NCBI GenBank assembly: GCA_016707895.1
Contig: JADJGV010000007.1
Span: forward strand, 1-64,000
Direction: 5' to 3'
DNA from: Myxococcales bacterium
GTDB lineage: Bacteria > Myxococcota_A > Polyangia > Haliangiales > Haliangiaceae
DNA: 64,000 bases
Within the stretch, counting starts at the first letter, position 1. Each line of letters opens with the position of its first letter. The notes under the pieces are model-generated. The model saw only the letters and a list, made by a program, of their open reading frames with translations. It ran no database searches and was not told where the DNA came from. Below are positions 9,308 to 17,576 of the stretch, in pieces. Made by a program: the position numbers and the translations under genes.

Positions 9308-10471
9308 TCACATGAAGTTGCGGGTGTGCAGCCCCGCCAGGGCCGCGGCGCGATCGGGCGCGAAGCCCAGCCGCACCAGCCGCTGCCGCCGCCCCTCGTC
9401 CATCGCGGTCGTCAGCGCGATCACCGCGGCGTGGCCGCGGCGCAGCGCCGCCGGGCTCCAGCCGCCGGCCGCCAGCATCACCAGCGCGTCGAACACCTCG
9501 GCGTTGAGGCCGCTGGTGTGGGCCAGCGCGGCGTGGCGGCGCTCGATGGCCGCGGCCAGCCGCTCGCGCAGCGACGGATCGCGCGCGGCGTGGCGGCCGA
9601 GGTGGGCCAGCCCGAACGCGACGTGGCGGGCCTCGTCCTGCGCCGCCAGCGTCGCCACCGCGCGGGTGCAGGCGTCGGGCGCGTGATCGCGCAGGAACCA
9701 CAACAGCGCCAGGAAGCTGCCCTCGCCCAGCACCGACAACAGGAAGCTGGCGATCGCGAAGTCGGGCTCGGCGAACAAGGTCGCCAGCGACGCCTGGCCG
9801 CCGGCGGTCGACAGCCCCAGCGCCGCGCGGCGCAGGGTCGCGCGGCGGGTGAACACCTCGACGTGGCGGGCCTCGTCGGCGATCTGGATCGCCAGCAGCT
9901 GCATCACCTCGCGGAAGTGCGGGTGCAGCTTGCCGAGGAACCGCGTCGGCACCAAGAGCGCCGCGGTCTCGTTCTCGATCAGGTACGTCATCACCTGCAC
10001 CACCGCGTCCTCGACCTCGGCCGGGTGATCGATCGGCGCGTCCCACGGGATCGCGGTGGCCGGATCCCACTGCGCCGCGGCGGCCTGGGCGTACAGCCGC
10101 GCCGCCTCGTCGGCCCACACCGCGTCCTTGTCGGCCAGCGGCAGGTCGAGCGCCGGCGCGCCGACCTCGACCAGCGCGCCGCGCGCCGCCAGCCCCCAGC
10201 GCGCCGGCGGGTGATCGACCGCGGCGTCGATGGCGCCGGCCCGCTCGGCGCCGCGCCAGCGATCGGCGGCGCTGGGCTCGACCAGCCACGCGTCGCCGGC
10301 GCGGGCGATCGCGCAGCCGCGGGCGCGGCACCACGCCGGCAGATCGACCGCCAGGGTCGGCGCCGCGCCGCGCACCCGGACCGCGCCGCCGCCGGCCAGG
10401 CCCCGCGCGATCAGCAGGTGGCCGCCCTCGTCGAGGCCGAGGTCGTCGAGGTCGACGTCGACCGCGCTCAC
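9308..10471 (-). CDS. TusA-like/ferritin-like di-iron fusion protein
   Basis: This is a 387-residue protein with two parts. Residues ~1-75 resemble the C-terminal half of TusA-type sulfur carriers (ALAVDLPAWCRARGC matches the family's DLPxxC region), but the N-terminal CPxP cysteine motif is absent. Residues ~120-370 look like a ferritin-like four-helix di-iron domain: ENETAALLVP, then IADEARHVEVF, then GEGSFLAL, then AAQDEARHVAFG, giving two E-x-x-H pairs and supporting glutamates. The GTG start at 10471 overlaps the upstream PhnD-like gene's stop (GTGA), so translation is probably coupled. It is the last gene of a three-gene operon. An oxygenase or N-/S-oxidation role is possible; the substrate cannot be read from the sequence. 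Confidence 0.75.
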   Translation of the reverse strand: MSAVDVDLDDLGLDEGGHLLIARGLAGGGAVRVRGAAPTLAVDLPAWCRARGCAIARAGDAWLVEPSAADRWRGAERAGAIDAAVDHPPARWGLAARGALVEVGAPALDLPLADKDAVWADEAARLYAQAAAAQWDPATAIPWDAPIDHPAEVEDAVVQVMTYLIENETAALLVPTRFLGKLHPHFREVMQLLAIQIADEARHVEVFTRRATLRRAALGLSTAGGQASLATLFAEPDFAIASFLLSVLGEGSFLALLWFLRDHAPDACTRAVATLAAQDEARHVAFGLAHLGRHAARDPSLRERLAAAIERRHAALAHTSGLNAEVFDALVMLAAGGWSPAALRRGHAAVIALTTAMDEGRRQRLVRLGFAPDRAAALAGLHTRNFM

Positions 10472-11319
10472 CGCGGCCCGACCGTCGCCAGCCACGCCGC
10501 CAGCGAGCCATCGCGGGTGACCGCGCGCTCGAGCGCGGCGTAGCCGCTGGTGCGGCCGGGCAGCCACCGGGTCAGGCCCTCGAGATCGAGCAGCGGGCGC
10601 ACCACCGGATCGTCGTACGACATCGCCTGCAGCACCTCGACGAAACGCGCGGTCGCCGGGTGGCCGTCGTCGAGGACCGTCATGTTGCAGTGGTCGTAGG
10701 GCGCGGTCTGGTGCACCACCCGCACCGCCCCCGGCGCCAGCAGGCCCTCGCGGGCGAACGCCAGCCGGTTGCCGTCGATCACGCACGCCGCGTCGACCGC
10801 GCCGGCCAGCAGCGCCTTGACCGCGTCGCGCTCGCCGCCGACGTGATCGCCGTGCTTGCCGACCAGCACGTCGTGGCGGACCGGCACCACCTCGACGCCG
10901 GCCTCGGCCAGCTCGCCCAGCGGGATCAGCGTCGCCTGCGGCGAGTCGCCGGCCCCGACCCCGACCCGCCGGCCGCGCAGGTCGGCGTTCGTCGCGGTGG
11001 AGCCGCCGATCGTCCCGCCGCCGCCCTCGGCGCGCACCAGGATCACGCTGGTGAGATCGCGGTCGGTGTCCCGCATCGCGACCGCGTGGGCCCGCCGCCC
11101 GGCGGCGGCCGCCGCGTGCTGAGCCTGCAGCCAGGCCAGCGGCGAGTTCCACGCCACGTCGACGTCGCCGCGCAGGTGCGCCGCCACCTGCCGCTCGTAG
11201 TTCGAGTACAGCACGTAGTCGAACGGCACGCCGTGGGCGCGGAAGTGCGCCAGGAAGCCGTCCCAGATCGGGACCACCTTGGCGTCGTACGCCACCGCTC
11301 CGAGGATGAGATCACGCAT
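10468..11319 (-). CDS. PhnD-like periplasmic-binding-fold protein lacking a signal peptide
   Basis: This 283-residue protein has the type 2 periplasmic-binding fold of phosphate/phosphonate (PhnD-like) substrate-binding proteins. Visible features are the early LGAVAYDAKVVPIWDGF strand, YVLYSNYERQVAAHLRGDVD with WNSPLAWL, the DLRGRRVGVGAGDSPQATL hinge and a C-terminal helix-rich segment. The N-terminus MRDLILGAVAYDAK has no Sec, Tat or lipoprotein signal, and no ABC permease or ATPase gene is adjacent, so a cytoplasmic role is likely. Cytoplasmic proteins of this fold can be enzymes, as in THI5 and MqnA/D. It begins 26 bp after the acyl-CoA-dehydrogenase-like gene and overlaps the downstream di-iron gene by four bases. 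Confidence 0.8.
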   Translation of the reverse strand: MRDLILGAVAYDAKVVPIWDGFLAHFRAHGVPFDYVLYSNYERQVAAHLRGDVDVAWNSPLAWLQAQHAAAAAGRRAHAVAMRDTDRDLTSVILVRAEGGGGTIGGSTATNADLRGRRVGVGAGDSPQATLIPLGELAEAGVEVVPVRHDVLVGKHGDHVGGERDAVKALLAGAVDAACVIDGNRLAFAREGLLAPGAVRVVHQTAPYDHCNMTVLDDGHPATARFVEVLQAMSYDDPVVRPLLDLEGLTRWLPGRTSGYAALERAVTRDGSLAAWLATVGPR

Positions 11320-11345
11320 GTCGTCGGCCTCGCTGGGGTTGTGGC

Positions 11346-12464
11346 TCAAAACAGGGGCTGGCCGCAGACGGCCTTGCCGATGAAGTCGTAGAGCACGTCG
11401 GAGGTCGGCGCCATGACCTGGGCCGCGCGGGCGTCGCGGAACGCGCGCTCGACGCCGCCCTCCTTGCGGAAGGCCGCGCCGCCGCACACCCGCATCGCCA
11501 GATCGGTGACCTCGGCGGCGGCGTCGGCGGCCGCGGCCTTGCATTCGAGCACCCGCAGCATGGTGTCGGCGCGACCAGCGTGGCGCGCCGCGACGGTGTC
11601 GGCGACCAGGGCGTGGCATTGATCGGCGCGGATCCGCGCCCGCGCGAGGTAGGCGCGCACCGTCGGCAGGTCGGCGATCGTCGAGCCGGCGTGCTGGAAC
11701 GGCGTCGCGGTGACGTGGGCCGCGGCGCGGGTGATGGCCGCGTCCATGACGCCGCACGACACCGCCGCCGACAGCACGTTGAACCACGGCAGCACCGTCC
11801 CCATCATCAAGCCGAAGCCGGCGCCGTCGTCGCCGAGCCGATCGGCCACCGCCACCCGCACGGCTTCGGCCACCACCGGGCTCGAGTCGTTGCCGCGCAG
11901 GCCGAGGCCGTCGAAGCCGGCGTCGGCCAGGCGGAGCCCGGCGGCGGTGCGCGGCACCAGCCACAAGGTCGACAGCTCGGTGCCGGCCGCCGGCTTGCTC
12001 GACCACACGTAGCTGTCGGCGTGGCGCGCCGAGGTCACCCAGCTCTTCTTGGCGTTCAGGCGCACGTGATCGCCGTCGGGGGTGGCGGTCGACACCGGCA
12101 CCCAGAACTGGCTGCGCGAGCCGGCCTCGGAGAACGCCAGGGTGGTGAGGTGCCGCCCGGCCGCGATCGCCTCGCGGACCGCGCGCGGCCCGTGGGCCTC
12201 GATCACCACGGCGCCGGCGTAGTGCATGCACGTGACCATCGCGGTCGACGCGCAGGCGCGGGCCAGGGTCTCGACCACCTCGACCGCGGCGCCGAGGCCG
12301 AGGCCGTGGCCGCCGACGTCGGTGGACGACACCAGGCCGAGCAGGCCGCCGGCGCGGAGCGCGGCGAGCGCCGCGGTCGGGAACGCGCCGCCGTCGGTGG
12401 CGAGGGCGTGATCGGCCGCGACGGCGGCGGCCTGGGACAGGGCGGGAGCGTACGCGAAGGTCAT
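11346..12464 (-). CDS. Acyl-CoA dehydrogenase-like flavoprotein
   Basis: This 372-residue protein has the acyl-CoA dehydrogenase fold: an N-terminal helical domain, a middle beta domain with AFSEAGSRSQFW and AKKSWVTSA (flavin-binding region), and a C-terminal helical domain with RVCGGAAFRKEGGVERAFRD. I chose the ATG at 12464 because CTGGAG sits eight bases upstream and the family N-terminus starts there; the longer frame adds Arg-rich antisense-like sequence. It leads the operon with the PhnD-like and di-iron genes. That company is closer to flavin monooxygenase-type relatives (DszC/SfnC-like, acting on sulfur or nitrogen compounds) than to fatty acid beta-oxidation, but this is inference from context. 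Confidence 0.85.
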   Translation of the reverse strand: MTFAYAPALSQAAAVAADHALATDGGAFPTAALAALRAGGLLGLVSSTDVGGHGLGLGAAVEVVETLARACASTAMVTCMHYAGAVVIEAHGPRAVREAIAAGRHLTTLAFSEAGSRSQFWVPVSTATPDGDHVRLNAKKSWVTSARHADSYVWSSKPAAGTELSTLWLVPRTAAGLRLADAGFDGLGLRGNDSSPVVAEAVRVAVADRLGDDGAGFGLMMGTVLPWFNVLSAAVSCGVMDAAITRAAAHVTATPFQHAGSTIADLPTVRAYLARARIRADQCHALVADTVAARHAGRADTMLRVLECKAAAADAAAEVTDLAMRVCGGAAFRKEGGVERAFRDARAAQVMAPTSDVLYDFIGKAVCGQPLF

Positions 12465-12612
12465 GGCACTCCAGGGGCGAGCGCCACGGCGGGTCACTCG
12501 CGTCGAGGGTTGGCCCCGATCACGCCGGGGCGGGTCCGCAGTCAACGGCGGTACATCGCGGCGACCGTACCTCGGATCGCCGCCGGCCACGGGCGCCGCC
12601 GCCGGGATCCGC

Positions 12613-13248
12613 TCACCCGATCAGCATCAGCGCCTGCAGCGCCAGCGCGCCGACCTCGAAGACCACGCGCGCGGCCAGGCTGGCGCCCAGCCGCCGCCCG
12701 GCGCCGACGTAGATCAGCCCGAGGCCGGCGCCGTGGACCGCGACGCCGAGCCGATCGCCGGGCAGCGGCGCGATCGCCGCCTCGAGCGCCGCCGCCGCGA
12801 CGACGCCGCCCGCCACCGCGCCGATCCGCCCGACGCCGGCCCGCCCCAGCCCCGCCGCCACCGCCTCCAGCCACCACCGCCGCAGCGTCAGCTCGGCGGC
12901 CAGCGCCACCGCGACCACCACCGCGGCGAGCGTCACCGCCTGCAGCGCCGACCCGCGCACCACCGGCAGCGTGCTCCACTCGACCGAGCGCGCGGTCGCG
13001 TCGGCGATCGGCGCCGACAGCGCCAGCGCGAGCAGCAGCGCCAGCGCGCCGACCAGCGCGCCGCCGCCGATCACCTCGGCCCGGGCGTCGCGATCGGCGG
13101 GCCGCCACCAGCCGGCGCCGTCGAGCATCCGCAGCGCGGTCGCCAGCGCCAGCGCCAGCCCGATCCCGAACGGCCCGCCCACCGCGACGCCGCCGGCCAC
13201 CGCGCCGAGCGTCAGCGCCGCACGCGCCAGGGTCCGAGGCGACACCAC
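12613..13248 (-). CDS. CPBP-like integral membrane protein, degenerate
   Basis: This 211-residue, strongly hydrophobic protein has about six membrane segments. AELTLRRWWLEAV (near residue 125) lines up with the EExxxR motif of CPBP intramembrane proteases but has Ala in place of the first Glu. AVHGAGLGLIYVGAGRR (near residue 180) lines up with the later His-containing motif. Compare the intact GEELLFRG motif of the CPBP protein at 38243-38833. Catalysis is therefore doubtful. The start is GTG at 13248, and the gene lies 18 bp downstream of the DUF2199 gene, so the two are probably co-transcribed. Family assignment is tentative; an unrelated membrane protein is possible. Confidence 0.6.
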   Translation of the reverse strand: MVSPRTLARAALTLGAVAGGVAVGGPFGIGLALALATALRMLDGAGWWRPADRDARAEVIGGGALVGALALLLALALSAPIADATARSVEWSTLPVVRGSALQAVTLAAVVVAVALAAELTLRRWWLEAVAAGLGRAGVGRIGAVAGGVVAAAALEAAIAPLPGDRLGVAVHGAGLGLIYVGAGRRLGASLAARVVFEVGALALQALMLIG

Positions 13249-13266
13249 GACCGCCAGTGTGCCAGC

Positions 13267-14148
13267 TCAGGCCACGTGGCGGACCAGCGCCCGGCGGATG
13301 TCGGCCAGCAGATCGGGCAAGGTCGCGACCGACAGGCACGACCGCAACAGCTCGGCCAGCCACGGCGTCGCCGACTCGGCGACGAACAGGCACTGCGACG
13401 GATCGCGCGCCTTGAGCGTCACCGCCGCGCCGCGCGTGTCGTGCCCGGCCAGCGCCAGCGAGCTCTCGATCGTGCCGGTCAGGCGCATCGCCGCGTAGGC
13501 CGCCTCGTCGTCCCAGAACACCCGCAACAGCGCGAAGAACGCCTCGCGCGTCACCTCGACCCACACGCCGATCCGCAGCTCCTCGCCGTCGGCCAGCGCC
13601 ACCGGCACCAGCGCGCGCACGAACACCCGCTCGTCGAGCTCGGCGAAGTTCTCCTGGTTGCGCGGCGAGCGCTGGTCGGGCGGCAGCGCGAACACGCAGT
13701 CGGGCAGCTTGAAGCTGAAGTCGCGGCCGTGCTCGCGATCGAACAGGTGCCGCACGTCGGGGTGGTTGCGCAGCACCTGGTCGTGGAAGCCGAACAGCCG
13801 CGCCTTGGCCGCGGGGTCGGCGACCACCTCCTCGCGGCCGCGCGCCGCGCCGGCGACGAACCCCGGCAGCTCGGTCACCGGCGTGCGATCGCCGTCGACC
13901 ACCACCGCGGTGACCTGGGCGCCGTCGCGCCAGGTCCGCGTGCAGGCCCACGCCCCCGGCGTCAGCTCGATCGCCATCCACCACACCCGATCGCCGCCGT
14001 GGATCGTCGGCATCGCGACGAACGCCGCGGCCTGGCCCTCGTGGCGCGCCTCGCCGCGGCTGACCAGCCAGCGCCGGCCGCAGCCGCAGGTGCACGCGAC
14101 GTCGCCGCGATCGGTCTCCACGAAGGCCAGGTCCATCGGCGCGATCAT
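13267..14148 (-). CDS. DUF2199 domain protein
   Basis: This is a 293-residue soluble protein. The N-terminus has a CTCGCG cysteine cluster near residue 20, which may bind a metal. The middle, around residues 145-200, carries the DUF2199-like pattern: FKLPDCVFALPPDQRSP, then a DERVFVRALVPVAL strand and RIGVWVEV. No catalytic motif stands out. A second Met at residue 5 could be the real start. It is transcribed away from the GMC oxidoreductase across a 74-bp shared upstream region and sits ahead of the CPBP-like gene. Function is unknown. Confidence 0.75.
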   Translation of the reverse strand: MIAPMDLAFVETDRGDVACTCGCGRRWLVSRGEARHEGQAAAFVAMPTIHGGDRVWWMAIELTPGAWACTRTWRDGAQVTAVVVDGDRTPVTELPGFVAGAARGREEVVADPAAKARLFGFHDQVLRNHPDVRHLFDREHGRDFSFKLPDCVFALPPDQRSPRNQENFAELDERVFVRALVPVALADGEELRIGVWVEVTREAFFALLRVFWDDEAAYAAMRLTGTIESSLALAGHDTRGAAVTLKARDPSQCLFVAESATPWLAELLRSCLSVATLPDLLADIRRALVRHVA

Positions 14149-14222
14149 AGCGGCCCGCCCGGCCGGCGGGGCGAGATGATCGCCGTCAAGTCCACACCGC
14201 CACGCCCCCCTACGCTCGATCC

Positions 14223-15740
14223 ATGTACGACCTCGCGGTGATCGGCTCGGGGTACGGCGGCGCGGCGGTGGCAGCCCGGCTGGCGGGCCGCGGCCGCGTC
14301 CTGCTGATCGAGCGCGGCGGCTGGTGGCGCCCGGGCGAGTTCCCCGAGACCATCGCCGCGCTGGCGCGCACCCGGCACGCGCGCCGCACCCCCGACGGCC
14401 TGTGGGGCGTGCGGCTGGGCGCCGGCACCGGCGTCGGCTACGCTAGCGCGTTCGGCGGCTCGAGCGCGATCAACTACGGCATCACGATCCGCCCGGACGA
14501 CCACGCCTTCGCCGGCTGGCCGGTGACCGCCGCCGACCTCGCGCCGTGGTTCGAGCGCGCCGAGCGCGCGCTGGGCGCCACCCCCAACCCGCGCGCCGTG
14601 GCGCTGCCCGACGGCGGCGTCCTCGACGAACTCGAGCCCGGCGCCCGGGTCGAGCTGGCCAACACCATCGACTGGGGGCGCTGCGACGACTGCGGGCGCT
14701 GCGTGCCCGGTTGCAACGCGGGCGCCAAGCGCTCGCTCGATCGCTCGTACCTGGCCACCGCGCTGGCCGCGGGCGTCGCGCTGCGCCTGGCCACCGAGGT
14801 CCGCGAGATCGCGATCGCGGCCGACGGCTACCGCCTGCACCTGCGGCGGCGCGGCGGCGGCGGCGACGAGTGGGTGCCGGCGCGGCGGGTGGTGCTCGCC
14901 GCGGGCACGCTCGGCACTCACGATCTCCTGCACCGCAGCGCGATCCCGCTCGGGCCGCGGTTCGGCCGCGACCTCAGCCTCAACGGCGACGGCCTGGCGT
15001 TCCTCTACGACAGCGGCCGCCGCCTCACCGCCCACCGCGGCGCGCCGATCTCGACCGCGGTGCGCCTGACGATGGTCGACGGCGACGGCGCGCGCCGGAC
15101 GCTGCTGGCGATGAGCGGCCGGGTGCCGCAGGCCGCGCTGCGCTTCGCCGGCGCGGCGCTCGCGGCGATCGCCGGCGTCGCGATCGATCCCGCCGCGCCG
15201 CACGACCACCGCGCCGGGCGCTGGGCGCGCCGGCTGCGCGACCTGATCGCGATCGGTGATCGCGGCGCGCTGGCGCGGACGCTGATGTACAAGCTCGACG
15301 GGCAGGACCAGGGCCGCGGGACCGTGCGCTTCACGCCGACCGGCGCGGTCATCGACTGGCCCGACTACGCCGACGATCCGATCATGCGCTTCGCCGCCGA
15401 CCGGCTGCGCGCCTGGGCCGGCGCCATCGGCGGCGTGATCGTGCCCGACGTCGCACGCCTGCCCGGGCTCCGCAGCTTCAGCGTCCACCCGCTGGGCGGC
15501 TGCCGGCTGGGCGCCGACCTCGCCGACGGCGTCGTCGATCCGCTCGGGCGGGTGTTCGCGCCCGCCGGCGGCGTCTACCCCGGCCTGCGCATCGCCGACG
15601 GCGCCATCGTCCGCGGCTCGCTCGGCGTCCCGCCCAGCCTCACGATCGCCGCGCTCGCCGAGCGCATCGCCGCCGACCTCGAGCGGGAGCTGCTGCTCGC
15701 CCGCACCGTCGGCGCGGCGCGCATTCAAGCATCCGCTTGA
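14223..15740 (+). CDS. GMC-family FAD oxidoreductase (cholesterol oxidase-like)
   Basis: This 505-residue flavoprotein belongs to the glucose-methanol-choline oxidoreductase family. The N-terminal FAD-binding motif is VIGSGYGGAAVAARLA (residues 6-21). A second conserved stretch, GVGYASAFGGSSAINYG, contacts the flavin. The segment CDDCGRCVPGCNAGAKRSL, around residues 157-175, is typical of the cholesterol-oxidase-like branch. The C-terminus carries SFSVHPLGGCRLG with the catalytic histidine, then a GGVYPGLRIADGAIV motif. There is no obvious signal peptide. A sterol or other hydrophobic alcohol substrate is likely but unproven. The last codons and the stop lie inside the palindromic operator of the broken regulator that follows. 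Confidence 0.9.
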   Translation: MYDLAVIGSGYGGAAVAARLAGRGRVLLIERGGWWRPGEFPETIAALARTRHARRTPDGLWGVRLGAGTGVGYASAFGGSSAINYGITIRPDDHAFAGWPVTAADLAPWFERAERALGATPNPRAVALPDGGVLDELEPGARVELANTIDWGRCDDCGRCVPGCNAGAKRSLDRSYLATALAAGVALRLATEVREIAIAADGYRLHLRRRGGGGDEWVPARRVVLAAGTLGTHDLLHRSAIPLGPRFGRDLSLNGDGLAFLYDSGRRLTAHRGAPISTAVRLTMVDGDGARRTLLAMSGRVPQAALRFAGAALAAIAGVAIDPAAPHDHRAGRWARRLRDLIAIGDRGALARTLMYKLDGQDQGRGTVRFTPTGAVIDWPDYADDPIMRFAADRLRAWAGAIGGVIVPDVARLPGLRSFSVHPLGGCRLGADLADGVVDPLGRVFAPAGGVYPGLRIADGAIVRGSLGVPPSLTIAALAERIAADLERELLLARTVGAARIQASA

Positions 15741-15749
15741 CTATTCAAG
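15725..15749. promoter_or_regulatory. Overlapping palindromes resembling an ArsR/SmtB operator
   Basis: The 16-bp perfect inverted repeat TCAAGC-ATCC-GCTTGA (15725-15740) shares its right arm with a second inverted repeat, CTTGA-CTAT-TCAAG (15736-15749). ATTCAAG recurs at 15723 and 15743, a 20-bp direct repeat. The array lies 22 bp before the ATG of an ArsR-like remnant, the usual place for an autoregulatory operator. It overlaps the GMC gene's stop codon. Confidence 0.6.
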
Positions 15750-15771
15750 TCCTCGCTTTCACAGTTGTGTG

Positions 15772-15960
15772 ATGGCGACCACGGCCCGGGAGTTCAAGGA
15801 CGCGGCCTACGCGCAGCTGGCCCGGGTCGGCAAGGCCCGGCGGCGCCCAAGCGCCTGAGCTGCTCGACCTGCGGGCCAGGGCCGCGCAGTCGGCTCGCCG
15901 AGCAGGGGCGATCTCGGGGCGCGGGCGCAGGTGCTGGCGGGTCAGCCGCAGGGCGGGCGG
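15772..15960 (+). pseudogene. Remnant 5' end of an ArsR-family regulator gene
   Basis: The ATG at 15772 opens MATTAREFKDAAYAQLARVG, the typical first helix of ArsR-family regulators, especially those with a C-terminal rhodanese domain. The frame then breaks. After about 22 codons, the expected APKRLELLDLLAQG winged-helix segment can be read only by switching frames several times (for example GGCGCCCAAGCGCCTGAGCT, then CTGCTCGACCTGC), consistent with several one- or two-base losses. The reading frame ends after 28 codons. The end coordinate is where recognisable homology fades. Either the gene is decayed or the sequence is unreliable here; the accumulation of errors towards the poly-G tracts favours the latter. 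Confidence 0.6.
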
Positions 15961-16632
15961 GCGCTGGGGCGGGGCGCCCGCGCCCGGGCGAGGGGGGGCG
16001 AGCACGCCGGCCAAACGGGCTGCGCCGCGCGCCCGGGGGGGGGGCGCCGGAGAGGGCGAGCGGGTGTGGCCGGCGCCGCCGGGCGGGGGGGGGGGGGGCC
16101 GGCGCGCCGGGCGCCACACGCGGCGGTACCCCCCCTCCCGCCCGTCACCCCCCGGCGCGCGACCTCTCCAGCGTCCCCGGCCGGGCTGGTCACAACCTCA
16201 CGACGGGAGCGCGGGCTGTCCCCGCTGTTCACGGCCGGGACCTCGGGGGCGACGGCGCGGGGACCTGGGGCGGGCCAGCGCCGGCTCATGGCGGCATGTG
16301 GGCAGGCGCGGCATCGCGGTGATCGTCCGGTCGAGCCGTCGCCGGTTCGCCACCGGCGCCGCGCTGCTGGGGGCACTGCGAGGTGTACCCGACGCTCCTG
16401 GCGATGGCGACGTCGCGCACCCGTGGCGGCCTGGCGGTGGCGTCTCGGTGTGGGCACTGGCTCGCGAGGCGCGCTGCTCCGGCTGGGGAGCGCCGGCCGG
16501 CGCGTCTGGCTGGTCGCCGCGCTCACCTTCGGCTCCGGCCTCCTCGTCGCGGTCCGCATGACCGAGACCCACCGCCCGGCACGCGGGTTCACGCCGCCGA
16601 CGCCCTGACCCAGGTCTCGCGAGACTTCCCTG
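15961..16632. other. Gene-poor poly-G stretch, probably corrupted sequence
   Basis: I see no intact gene here. The stretch contains runs of 10 G (16035-16044) and 14 G (16085-16098) and C-runs near 16130, found nowhere else in the window. Open frames occur on both strands, but their products are Gly/Arg/Pro low-complexity. Near the right edge, in a plus-strand frame ending at 16608, a plausible membrane-protein tail can be read (VWLVAALTFGSGLLVAVRM, then a short polar end). It may be the 3' end of a gene originally downstream of the ArsR regulator. Clean coding sequence resumes with the DUF882 gene at 16633. Confidence 0.6.
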
Positions 16633-17541
16633 TCAGCTCGTCGGGCGCTTGGCCCGCGCGGTCCGCCCGCCGTTGCCCTTCTTCTTGCCCTTCTTGGCCC
16701 AGCTCGAGCCGGGGCCGCTCAGGTCGGTCCAGCGGTAGCTGTTCTCGCCCGGGGCGCGGAAGTCGACGTGGATGAAGCCCGAGTGCGGGTAGATGCCGAT
16801 GCCCATGCCGCCGCGATCGAGCGACTGCGCGTAGTCGTACTGCGCGCGCACCGACTCGCCCTTGACGACGATGTCGATCGCCGAGGCGTGGAAGTGGCGG
16901 CTCGAGTCGCGGTCGACGAAGCGGAAGCCCGACACGACGGTGATCTGCTTGCCGCCGAAGTGATCCTGGATGCGCGACAGCTGGTCGTACAGGCGCGGGT
17001 CCATCGCCCGCACCTCCTTGGACCGCTTGCAGCGGAAGATGTTGTCGAGCGCGGCCAGCGCCGCCTCGTCGTAGCTGCCGTCCGGCTTGTACAGCTGGAC
17101 CCGCACCTCTTCCTGGAGGTTGTCCGAGCGCAGCCAGATGTCGCCCGAGGGCTTGGTCAGCTCGTAGCTCTCGAGCTTGCCGGCGCCGTGGCCCTGGAAC
17201 TCCTTGACCATCGAGCACTTCTTGCGCTTCTTGGCCTTCTTCCCCTTCCCCACCACCACCTGCTTGCACACCTTGATCTTGGCGCTGTTGTGGTTGCCCA
17301 CCACCGAGCGCTGCGGCGAGCCCCGCCACGACGAGGCCTTCTTGGCCGTCTTGGTTGGCTTGCCGCCCTTCTTGGCGTTCTTCCCCTTGGCCGGCTTGGC
17401 CGCCCGCTTGGGCGCCGCCTTCTTGGGCGTGCCCTTGGCCTGCGCCGACGCCACCTCACCGAATCCACCTGAGCCGACGGGGGCCGACGAGACGAGCCCG
17501 GCAGCGATCGCGGCGACGATGAGCACTCGGCGTAGGTTCAT
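16633..17541 (-). CDS. Secreted DUF882 (YcbK-like) murein peptidase
   Basis: This 302-residue exported protein has a signal peptide at residues 1-35, then a Lys/Ala-rich basic linker (about 35-75), and a C-terminal DUF882/peptidase M15-type domain. The zinc-site motifs are SRHFHASAIDI and GIGIYPHSGFIHVDFR (His, Asp, His). ITVVSGFR just upstream matches the family core. Relatives include E. coli MepK (YcbK), which cleaves peptidoglycan cross-links. The very basic linker and Lys-rich tail (WAKKGKKKGN) suggest electrostatic binding to the cell wall or nucleic acid. GAGG lies about ten bases before the ATG at 17541, and a sigma-54-like promoter sits upstream. There is no co-directional partner. 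Confidence 0.88.
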   Translation of the reverse strand: MNLRRVLIVAAIAAGLVSSAPVGSGGFGEVASAQAKGTPKKAAPKRAAKPAKGKNAKKGGKPTKTAKKASSWRGSPQRSVVGNHNSAKIKVCKQVVVGKGKKAKKRKKCSMVKEFQGHGAGKLESYELTKPSGDIWLRSDNLQEEVRVQLYKPDGSYDEAALAALDNIFRCKRSKEVRAMDPRLYDQLSRIQDHFGGKQITVVSGFRFVDRDSSRHFHASAIDIVVKGESVRAQYDYAQSLDRGGMGIGIYPHSGFIHVDFRAPGENSYRWTDLSGPGSSWAKKGKKKGNGGRTARAKRPTS

Positions 17542-17576
17542 GCGGACCTCACGGCAGGGACGTTGACACTGGCATT

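Noticed and set aside
15745..16608. Open frames on both strands in the poly-G stretch
   Set aside because: Products are Gly/Pro/Arg low-complexity without conserved motifs and span the G-runs; only the ArsR start and a possible membrane-protein tail look real.
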